64,000 nt of DNA from Oscheius dolichura (lineage: Eukaryota > Nematoda > Chromadorea > Rhabditida > Rhabditidae). Positions 1 through 10,400 of the stretch are shown piece by piece. The translations under genes and the position numbers were made by a program. Position 1 is the first letter of the stretch; every line of letters starts with the position of its first letter. The stretch is from the NCBI GenBank assembly GCA_932521035.1, contig OW051497.1, positions 6,014,001 to 6,078,000 on the forward strand. Direction: 5' to 3'. Below the pieces are notes generated by a model. That model was not told the origin of the DNA. It did no database searches and saw nothing but the letters and a program-made list of their open reading frames with translations.

Positions 1-1270
1 TTCGTGTCCCCTTCTGCCGGTTATAAAATGACCCATAGAGAGTTTCCTATCTGTACAAGCTTTGCGCCAAACCTATCGTGCCCGATGTAATAAGCTGGAA
101 CCCTTTAGAATCCTTTAAGCAAAAACTCTTTCACCCCCTCCCTTTTACCGGTAAATTGTATTACTGTCAAAATTATAAAGAGATGAATATTTGAAGACTT
201 TTTTTATTGCTTGACGGGGTGCACGTATTGCAAACAGATGCAACTAGCCCGATGGATATCTGGGATTGGGTGTAGAGCAACAAGTCACTGCACGTGGGAG
301 CAACTGTCTTATTTCTCAAGTGCAAGAATCTTCGTCAGAGAGTACCAACTGACTATCACAGCACACTCACATGGCTAAGCATAGCGTCAGTTCCTCCATC
401 AAGATCTTTCTCCGATGAGTGCAGCTGCGTCCATGAGTGCCGCGAGAAGACAACTTTAAACCATCCACTGAACCAAAGTCACGAAACCATACAGTTCAAC
501 AGCGTCAGTCAGTTGATTTGAGTCAACAACCAGAAGAAAGTCCGAACAAAGTTTCAGCATAAAATTTTGAATAGGCACACATGAGCAGACACTTTCGTAA
601 TTGTCAACCTGGAAATTTCGGTAATGCAAGTTTGGGGAAACGAGTCCACTGTATCTTGGGCGTTCTTGTAATTGACGGTGCAGTGAAATCCGCTCTCAGC
701 GGTATTGATGGAAAGTAGATTTGATTATTAGTTCAAGTTGTTTAGTGAAGGTACAGCCGATATAAAAGTTACCAAGTACACATCCAGGTGTTTTTGGAAC
801 TTACCCGGTCTATCCACAGGGGTCTCCTTGTCTTGATCCTGTCGTTGCTGGATTTACCATTAGCTTATAGAGAGTTCAGCAATTTTGTTGGCAAATCATA
901 TCTTGCTCTATTGCTACCAAAGAACGCGTATCATATTTCTACGTTTTTTTCTCGTAGTAGTTTTGAAATAGAACTACACCGTTTGTACCAGAAATATCCT
1001 GACCAAACGTTGTTACTCATCGGTCAATCCGTCCGACACTTGACTTCATTCGCGAAGCTTCTTCTTGACGCATCTTTCTTTTTTAAAGCCACGCCCACTT
1101 TTGTCCATCCCACCTAGCTCTGCACTCTTTAGCCAACTGTCAAGTGGTCCGGGCAGTGTTCAGCTTCGAGCAGTGATACTCGTTGCGCAGCTGCGACCCC
1201 TGTCCACCTACTTCGCCTACTTCTTGTTGAAGCCTTTTGCGGGAGCCGAAGTTCCTGTGCCGGCAAAAAA
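1..1270. other. Upstream region with no supported gene
   Basis: I find no convincing exon chain here. The longest open stretch (788-1117, +) opens with GTG rather than ATG, has no recognisable domain and does not join in phase to the methyltransferase downstream. The 3' part presumably holds the methyltransferase promoter and 5' UTR. Confidence 0.4.
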
Positions 1271-2461
1271 ATGAATCTTGATATGACTAGTATCTTCAGC
1301 TTTGAATTCCAGGTTAGTTTTTTTATGGGTAAACAAAACGCGGTGGGAGAGAGCAGGACTTCACGCGTCTGTCGAAAAACAGAGATCTATCCTTTGGTTT
1401 TCAGTCTCTACCCGAAGCTGCCAAGAAGCAGTTTGACACCCCTTCTGATGTCTTGGATAGAACCACCTTCCTCACTGAGTTCAGGACTGATGAATACCTC
1501 AAGGTAGTAGTCTCCAGTTTCCTTCGAGAGAACTGCTTCCAGGACTTCTACACCAAAGTTGATGAACCCGCAATGCAGATGGTTCTCAAATTCCTACCAA
1601 ATATCGTGGCACGTATAGGAAATGTGAACAGGGTATTGGATTTCGGAGCCGGACCTACAATTCATGTCGCTGCTTCCTTCAGGGAGACCGCAAAAGAGGT
1701 AGCATTAGTCTAATTCTTCGGGATTTCTCGCTAATTTGAAATGCACTATCTGCTCTGCGAGTTTAGTTGTTCAGATTTATCTCGCGGACTACCTGCCTCA
1801 GAACAGAGAAGAACTGACCCGCTGGATTGAGAAGAGGTCGGACTTCGACTGGGCCAATCCTCTGAAAATGATTCTCATCCAAGAGGTTGGCTGAGAGTGC
1901 AAGTTCGTCGTAAACATCGTATAGGGAAAGACGTGGGATGATCTTGCGAAAGTTGAACCCATGACTCGTCAAAAAGTGCGAGGTGTCTACCACTGTGACT
2001 GCTTCGCTGACCCTGCTCTTGACGCCCCGAAAGATCTTCTTGGCACGTTTGACGTGAGAACAGCTGACTTTCCAACACCAGTTATCAAGTTTAGGTGCTC
2101 GTCACCACGTTCTGCATCGAGTATTGTTGCAACACCTATGAAGAATACAAGAAATCCGTCCAGCATATAGCCGATCTCATTAAACCTGGAGGTAAGTACT
2201 AAATAATGTTTCGGCATGTGTAAAATAGAGGCCAGATGTCCAGATGATGATCTTTTTTCAGGCCATCTGGTGATCGGGGGTGTTTTGGAAGAAACCTGGT
2301 GCTCTTTCGGTGGCCGTAAGTTCACCTGCCTGTACGTAACAAGGGAGATGATGCTGAACGCCTTGGCCGAGGCTGGGCTCTCCCTCGTGGCCGACCAAAA
2401 GTCCACAGTACTCTTCGAGATTAATGGAATGTTCCTGATCTGCGCCAAGAAGATTCGTTAG
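1271..2461 (+). CDS. SAM-dependent amine/nicotinamide N-methyltransferase (NNMT/PNMT/TEMT family)
   Basis: Six exons join in phase: 1271-1312, 1405-1698, 1775-1885, 1925-2053, 2095-2191 and 2262-2461, giving about 290 residues, close to the 260-290 usual for the family. The SAM-binding motif I reads VLDFGAGPTIHVAASF (residues ~82-97), followed by the acidic motif ADYLPQNR and the family-typical stretches FCIEYCCNTYEEY, LIKPGGHLVIGGVLEE and the C-terminal CAKKIR. Family members transfer a methyl group from SAM to nicotinamide, phenylethanolamine-type amines or thioethers in the cytosol; nematode members (anmt) are nicotinamide methyltransferases. The substrate here is inferred, not shown. Introns are 39-92 nt. 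Start chosen at 1271 because it opens the first exon directly upstream of a donor at 1313; an AATAAA lies at 2565. Confidence 0.9.
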
Positions 2462-2700
2462 GAAGACGTGTGTTATTTCAAGAAGGCTACATATTATTTG
2501 TTTGAGCACTCCATTACTTTCCCATACAACGTGTTTATATCCATATATCATCTACTGGTACCCCAATAAATAGCTATTGTGCACGTGTAATAGAATATTT
2601 ATTGGACTAGATTTGTTTGTCAATAGTTGATTTCACCCACAATTGATCTACCACTACCGTATAACTCGTACAGCCGTCGGAAACCTAAATTGACGTCATT

Positions 2701-4499
2701 TCATGGGGATCTTCGGTCTTCCTGTTTACCTTCTCTTAGCTGCTCTTTCTCACATGAAAAGACAAGTCTCATCCATCCGAGCTGTGGCGATTTGGTGTGG
2801 CTGAAAATTACTTCCCATAAAGTAAGAGATTGACCAACCTTCCAGGTGTCATGTAAATACCCCGTGAAGTCAGCTCTTTAAACAATTCATCTTCACCTTC
2901 AAGAGTTTGAGACCGTAGCTTCTGAGACAATTAGAGTTTTTGCCAAATAAAGAGCAAGGCTACCTTTCTAAAATCAACGAAAAGGAAGATCCCCGCCGTA
3001 GCTGGTTCATAGGGGATGCCCAGATTCTTCAGGTTCTCAGTTACAAACGTGTAATGTGCATAAAGTCTCTTCAGTTTGTCTTCTTTAAACTTTGCCAGCC
3101 ACTCTAAAAAGGAACACCATAGATTACGAGCTATCTGAAAAATACCCTTATCAGCGAGGAAGTTGGCGACGAAATCTTGGGCTAAGGTGGAAACTGGTCC
3201 GGTCAGTTCCAGTTGACTAAGGGCATGATAGAGATCACGATCGTTTGTATGTACAATACTCAGTTTCACTCCTGGCAGACCGAAGTCTTTGCTCAGACTC
3301 CAAAAGCAGACACTCTTCGTCGAAAGAGACATTTGGAGGTCCAAAAACGACTCAAATGTTGTGTTTTTGTCGTAGACGCATTGGGAGAACGACTCGTCCA
3401 CTATGAGCCACAAATTTTTTCTGAAACCAATTTTGCTTTGCCCCAGACGTCACGTACTCGTCTGCCCAGCGAGCCAGCTTTTCCAGGTCTTTCAACGAAA
3501 ACACAATTCCAAGGGGATTGTTGGGATTGATGACCACGACAGCTCTCACGTTGTCCCCGTTATCACAGCGCTCTTCATAAACTCGGTCGTATTCTTTGAG
3601 ATCAAGACGAACATCCGAAAGATCAAACTGGACACGGTACCTTGATTACTGTATAAAACACTCACATTAACGCTAGCTAATTCACACTGCGCTCTGGTAG
3701 AGACGTTGATAATGTTCCTGGCGTACGTGGGAGTGTTGGTGAGAAGGACATCGTCGCTTTCAAACAAACAGTGACACACCATGTCGTAGGTGGCGTTTCC
3801 GGATGGAAGCAACACGATGTTCTTCACATCAACCTTTGAGGAAATTTCACTCCTCAGATAGTCACAAATCTTGTTTTTTATTCTGAAACCAAAATTCCGC
3901 TGAAGAATGGTTGACTCACTCCGGATAGCCACCAGGCGGACCGTAGTGTACCAGGTGTTTGTAGTCAGGGGTAAAGAGATCCGGGCTCTTGCGGAATCGT
4001 TCTTCCACCAGCTGGTTGCAGACGTTATTCTCGGCTGTACAGAAATTGATGTTGCCCTGAATAGATGCTAAGAATATCACGTTCCTGTTACTTACAGTTG
4101 TATTTTCTGGAGAATACTGGTTACTATTCATTTCGAAGTACAGTTGGAAGGCGTGGTCATTGGAATACAGCATATCCTTGGCTCTTGATGACAGGCTCTT
4201 TCCTATATCTTGGCCTTCAGAAAATATTTAAATGTCCGACTTACCAAGGTTGGGTTTGGCCTTTTCCTTGATGCATTGGAGAAGGAGCCGGCGAATCTTC
4301 GGGGTTACCGAGAAGTCGAGAGCTTTCGACCCTGTTGTAAGCTCAGAGAGTAGAACACCAAGAGGATCATGCTGTGGCTTGTTTAATAAAGATTCCTAGT
4401 TGAACATACCTTATTGATGACAATGGCATAGTTGCCTTTGATGATAAAGTTCTCTTGGTTAACTTCGACTTCCAAGACCTCTTCGTCTGTCCTGCTCAT
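2701..4499 (-). other. ACC synthase-like (class I/II) PLP aminotransferase domain
   Basis: This is the C-terminal ~450 residues of the large minus-strand gene. Recognisable blocks in order: HDPLGVLLSE, the ENQL-like block AENNVCNQLVEER, PTYARNI, the cofactor block NPNNPLG, IVDESF, the Schiff-base lysine block WSLSKDFGLPGVK, and the substrate-carboxylate arginine block GWMRLVFS near the C-terminus. These match the ACC synthase/ACCS subfamily of fold-type I PLP enzymes; the animal ACCS proteins do not generally make ACC, so no reaction is asserted. Two usual residues differ: the DEIY tyrosine that contacts the PLP 3'-oxygen is Phe (DESF), and the FRxG-type arginine after the lysine is Lys (GVKLS). 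The catalytic lysine is intact. Introns within it are 36-43 nt. Confidence 0.85.
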
Positions 4500-7400
4500 G
4501 CTGCGCTGAAAAGGAGTTAATGGAGAAGTGGCGGGGAAGTCTCGCCGTTCCGGTTACACTGATTTTTGTTATCGGATCCAAAAAAACAGAGATAAGACTG
4601 ACCTGGTTCGTCCAAGCAGGATGATCAGAGACCCTTGTTTGTGGTATGTCGTGATAGGAAGGAAACTGAAACAAGAGATCAAAACAGTAATAGATCTTAC
4701 ATCAACGAAGCTATTGGAACGGCTAGCTATTTCTGATTCCGTTACAACGTTGGTCTCAGTTACCGGTTGGCTGTCAAACTGTTCCGGTAGTTCTTCTCCC
4801 TAAATTAGCTACTGAATTGTCTAAAGAGGGGGATGCCTTCTGATTTGCAAACACCAGACGAATGATGTAATCGTCGTCTTGAGAGTTACTGAGGGTCATA
4901 GACGCTTCCGAGATAAATTTTGCCCTGGAACAGAACCTATGACGCCACACAAATGGGGTTACCCCGGATCGGTGGAGTGCGGAGTGACGGGCGAGGCAAC
5001 AGAAGGCGGGTAGGATAGAATGGATTCCATACGATTATCGCTGAAAATACAATTTTTTTCCTCGAAATAATTGGTAGTGCCTACCTGGCAGTGGTGGAAA
5101 CATACATCTCCGAGCTACTCTGATTGCGGCGATTTTTGTCGACAGATGTGTCAGTTCGATGCGTATCTAAACAAAAACGTTCCCAATGGCGACTAAAATG
5201 CGAACGGGGGACGTTCTGAACGCACAATGGTGTTTTCATGGCGGGTATCGGTTCTGGTTTGCAAACAAGAGCACATCGTTACTACTCACCTCGATTGCCA
5301 CTTTTTGTCGCCACCTTAAAAGCCGCTTCATTCAACGAGGTGGAAAGGATGTCATTAACCAAGTCGGCCACATCGATGTCTTCAACTTCTTCTTCGTCTT
5401 CTTCTGGCTCGTCGTAATAATCATCCAAATGGCTGCAAATTACATTTATATTATATGAATTAGGAGTTACCGTCTTTCCACTGATTTCTTCCTAGTTGGT
5501 TCGATTTCTTCGCGGTAGTAGTCATCATACGCTGTCTTCTGTTTTTTGGTTTCCACCTTGATGGATTTCAAGTAAGAGGCTTCAAAAGTATCCTGTTCGT
5601 CGTCTTCTTGTTGGTTGCTGCTCATTACATCTTGGATCCAGTGATCTTCATGTCTTTCTTGATCGGTATGAGCCTCTCTCGAAGTGCGATGCTCGGTATC
5701 CATCGATTCCACTCGTTCAGGACCTTTGTATTCGATTTCTTTGCCTGTCTCTGTTTTTTCAGCGTTTCCAACTTCGGTGGGCCTCCTTCTCACAGTCTTG
5801 CTGTCGTCCGAGGGTCTCTGTTCCTCTCCTGAGGAATACGGAATGGTAAACACATCGTCAAGGTTGATAGTACTATGTTTGTCTCCTTCTGCTGCGGCAT
5901 TAAGCACACTCGGTTGTTCCGAATGTGCTCGATCTTCTTGTCGATGTTTTTTTTCTTCACTTTGCTCATGCTTTTTCGGTTGTGCTTCAGACCTAGATCT
6001 AATTTCTTCCTTGCCAATCTTCGTCGATTTCTCGCTTGTTTTGGAATCCCTAGCAACACGAATGTTGATTAAACAGCAAAACTACCTTTGTGATTTAAAG
6101 ACGTCGTCCAGGTTGATCTCAATTGGCGCATCATCGGCGTATTGTTGTTCCTTCTCTTCTGCTTTCTCCGTTTTGTCAACTATGGTTGCTAGCCATTGGC
6201 GCTCCTTCTTCACCTCTCTATAAATCCAGCATTTCTGATCAAAACTCCCACTTACTTCTCTTCTTCGGTCTCCTTATCCTTACCGGGCGAGAAGACTTCT
6301 TCAAGATCAACAGTGGCCGATTTGTCCAACGAGGTCGAAGATTCTGCTGTGTCACCATCCTTTTGTTCCGCAACGGGTTTGTCGATGTGTTCTTCTCTGT
6401 AAAAGTTTAAATGCTTCTATTTGTGTACTGATGTACCGGAAATGTTTGTGTATTTGTTGTTTCTCCGTCTTGCGCTCGTGACCACCAGATCCTTCGATAT
6501 CTAGTTTTTTGTCAGATTCTTCCAAACCCACACTGAAACCCAAAATATTTTAGAAAAGTAATGTTCATACGGGGGAAAAACATCGTCGAGATCTATTGGC
6601 CCATCAGCGTGAGTTGGTTCATCATTTCTGTTAGAGGCATCATTCCTGTGTTCTGCTGCATAAGCGGTCTAAAATCGTGTGAGGCAATAAGGTATTTAAA
6701 TGATTTCTTCGGCTCTTTGCATGCTCACGGTAGTAAACATAAATGGATAGAGAAATCAAAAAATGATTGATTACCTTCTTCTCTTTATCCTTTATCAGTT
6801 TTGTAAACTCCTTCAATTCTTCCGGAGACATCTTAATCACTTTACAGGCAGAACAGTTGCAGTCGTCGCCTTTCTCATGAGAGGCGCAAGGAGTCTCGAA
6901 GACCGCTTTTAGAAGATCGTCCACGTTAATCGGTGCTTCAGCATTTTCTTCATTCTGCTCGTCCTTCTTTTGTTTTCGCTTCCTGGCAATTTCTTTTGAA
7001 TTATCAATAATCTGTTCAATCCAGCTCAGTTGTTCAGCTGTGCTCAAATCATGCTTCTCTCCTTCTTGACGTTTCGCGGCTTGATAAACTTCCGTGTCGT
7101 TTTCCTTTTTGACAGATCCACTCCTACCTTTCTTGGTACCGACAAAAGAAGCATCTTTCTCAGCTACAGCTGCGGAAGATGTTCTATCATTTTGTTCTGG
7201 TGACTTCGAGGGTTCTGTCGTTCCTTCCGCTTCCGACCCTTTTTCCGGGTGTACCTCAACATTTGATTCCTCTTGTCTTTCCTTAGGTTTTTTGTCGAAG
7301 ACATCAGACAAGTTGATTTCTTTCTTCTCTGACTGCTCAGTGACCGCTGTGCTAACAATCGACTCAATCCAATCGCCCTTCTCTTTTTTGTGTCGCCTTT

Positions 7401-10400
7401 CCTCTTGACCAACCCTCTCACCGCCGATATTTGAAGAGACATTGTCGTCGATATCGTGATGAGGTAGATGGTTGTTATGGGATAAACGTCTGCTTTCACT
7501 GTAAACGTAGTCTTTTGGTCCAATGTAAGTCTTGTGCTCTTCAGAGTCCACGACATGTTGCTCTTCCTGGTCGTTACTTGAATAGTTGCCGTCTTTCGTC
7601 TTTGAAGGGTGGAAAACGTCATCAAGATTGATTACCACAGCAGGAGTCCCTTCCGCTATTCCGCCATTGTGCTTGATCTGCTCTCTGTAGTAAGCTTCAT
7701 CTCTACTTGGAGCTGGAAGATCAATTTGGTGTTCATCGTTATAAGCTTGAGACTGGGAGGGTGTACCTTCTTCTTTTGACAGCTTTTTACCAGAAACTGT
7801 GGCTTCCCTCTTTTCATGATCTTGATTTTTGTAAACGTCGTGTTTAGCTTGTTTTTCTTCGTGTTGTTTCGCCCTGCTTGAAGACGGTTGACCGAAGACA
7901 TCATCAAGGTTTATCTCAGCAGGCGGCGTCATCCCATCCCCTTCATTGCTACTTCTTTCTTGCTGGTCTTCTTCGTTTTCTGTTTGGTCCAGCACCGTCG
8001 CTTCAGAATGGCGACGAGAAACAGACTGGTACTCATGGATTCTGCTTTCGCTGGAAACATCGGGCTTCTGTTTACTGTCCCTGTAGTCATGGTATTCCTC
8101 TGATTCTACGACGTGTTCATTAGCTCCACCTTCTTCCCTGAGCTGATCTTTCCGCTTTTCTTCCAAAGAAGTACCCGACTGGGTTCCGGTTAGCCTTTCA
8201 CTGTTCTGCCGTCTTTCACCCTCTTGTGAGAGATCTTTTGTTCTTGGACTGCTTGACCGATCAGCTGCCACATTGGCCTTTCCCTTGTGTTTTCTGTCGG
8301 GACTAATCGGATTGAAGACCTTGTCCAAATCAAGACGGCTGTCACTCATTGAAACATCATGGGAGGCACTTCCTTTCGTACGATCTAGAGAAGTATAGCC
8401 AGATTCCATAGTCTCGTTCAACCTTGTGGAAATATCACTGGAAGAATTAGAAGGACTGGGTACCACTTTTTCATAAAGCTGTATAACCGTTTGCTTAAGA
8501 TCTTCTTCTTTCGGCTGATGGTTTTGTGTCAGGAGTTCTTCTAACCAATTGACGTCTTGTAAAGCTGCAACAGGCTGTTTTGATTTTTCTTCTTCCTCTT
8601 CTGCCTTCCTTGTTTCATCACGAATTCTCGAACTACTTCCCTCAGTTGACACACTCGTTTGAGGTTTCAGGGGATTGAAGTCGTCTTCCTTGTCTAGGAT
8701 ACTTTGTGCAGGTGTAGCATCTTCTGAGCGATTCACCTTGTCTGCGCCACCTGGTTTCTTGTTAGAATGAGACGACTTTGCATAAAAGACATCATCAATA
8801 CTGATATCACTTGCCGTGTATCCCACATCCGCCAGTTGTTTGTCATCCGAGATACTTTCAGCAATGTTTGGTACTGGTCTCAACTGGGAAAGGCTAGTCG
8901 CTGGAGTGAAAAATACGTCGTCTTTGCCAGAAATGTCGTGTTTGTTTGCACGTTTTCCTTGCTGAGCCTGGGTCTTGCTGCTCTCTTTTCCTGTAGAACT
9001 GTACTTTGTGGACATATGTTCAGTTGGCTCGTTAGAGGAAGTTGATGGGATTGAAAAGACGTCGTCCAGACTGATGTCGCTTTCCGTGTATCGCACTCGT
9101 TCCTTATCTGTCCTTCTGTCAGGGCGTTGTGGAGGCGGAGATCCATGATCGTCTCCCTTTTGTACGGTGGTTTGTTCTGGTGAGTCGACTTTGGGCTTCA
9201 GCACAGATGTTGATGAAAAGATATCATCCAAGCTGATTTCCGAGGGTACATAAGGTATCTCGTGGGCCCTACTATCTCTCTCAACCTCCTTTGTATCCTT
9301 ATCACTGTTACTCTTCTTCAACTCGTCTTCGTTCTTAGCTGACTCGTCGTCAAAAACTGTCTCCGGTGCAGAAAAACTTCTGGCAATATCTCCTTCGGCA
9401 TTATTCCGGTCTTTCGCGGCCACGTTTAGTTCAACTACTTCTCGGGGTGATCTTGAAATTGAGTAGTTGGCTTCTGTTGTCATTTTGTGGTGGTCAATAT
9501 CAGCGTCGAGGTTAGTTTCATCTTGTGGTATGACTGAAGATTTCGATTCAAAGATGTCTTCCAGACTGATTTCAGTCCTTGAATGATCGTGACTGGGAGA
9601 CCTGCTCTCTTTGTGTGAGTTGAACGTATCAGCAGAAGAAGGAAACACAAAGATAGAGTCATGCATGTTAGTGGAGTGAACTGATGAAGCGTCTCTTTCC
9701 TTAGCCGGCTCTTCAGTGTAGTATTCCAGATGGCTTTCAGCTTTTGCTGCTGTTTTGGGTGCAAAGATATCATCGAGACTGATGTCGCTCTCAACATGTT
9801 CTGGCCTAACTTCCCAATAGTGATGTGATGATTTAACTTCCCAATGATGATGTTCGGCAGTATGATCTTTTTCCTCTGCTTTCTTTTTGTGTGCATTGAG
9901 TCTTCTCAGTGCCTCCTAAATTCAGGAACACATCACAACACAAATAACGCTCAATTACCTCTGGGCTCATCTTTAGCAGCACGCAGGCGTTGCAGGGGCA
10001 TTTTTCATCTTTAACATTTTCTGGTGTATGTTGGGAGTATGAAAAGACATCGTCGAGATCAATTTTGGCAGGACTCAATGGCTTTGTTTCATGCCGTTCC
10101 TGTCTTAGACTTCTGGAAGAGCATTGAAAATATGATTAGTAAGTCTTACCGTGGTCTCCTTTTCTCTATGACGGCGTTCTCCACCTCTCTAAGCGCATCC
10201 ACCACCATTGGACTACGTGGCGACTTCGGCGTCGTTGGTTCCTGTAAAGTTAATTGTCAAGTGGAACGTAAGCAGGGCACCTTCATGTTAAATGCTGCGA
10301 ACCAATCAATGTCAGTGATAGTACTTTTTCGCCGTGGTTGTTTAGGTGGAACCAGTAAGTCCATGCTACTCTTCCTCTCCTGATCGACTACAATGATTGG

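Noticed and set aside
788-1117. 109-codon plus-strand open frame upstream of the methyltransferase
   Set aside because: Begins at GTG, contains no domain, and cannot be joined in phase to the methyltransferase exons.
3412-3455. Apparent 28-nt intron in the aminotransferase
   Set aside because: Using the donor GTACGTGACG a few bases upstream gives a normal 37-nt intron and a better protein match (WADEKNLWLIVDE).
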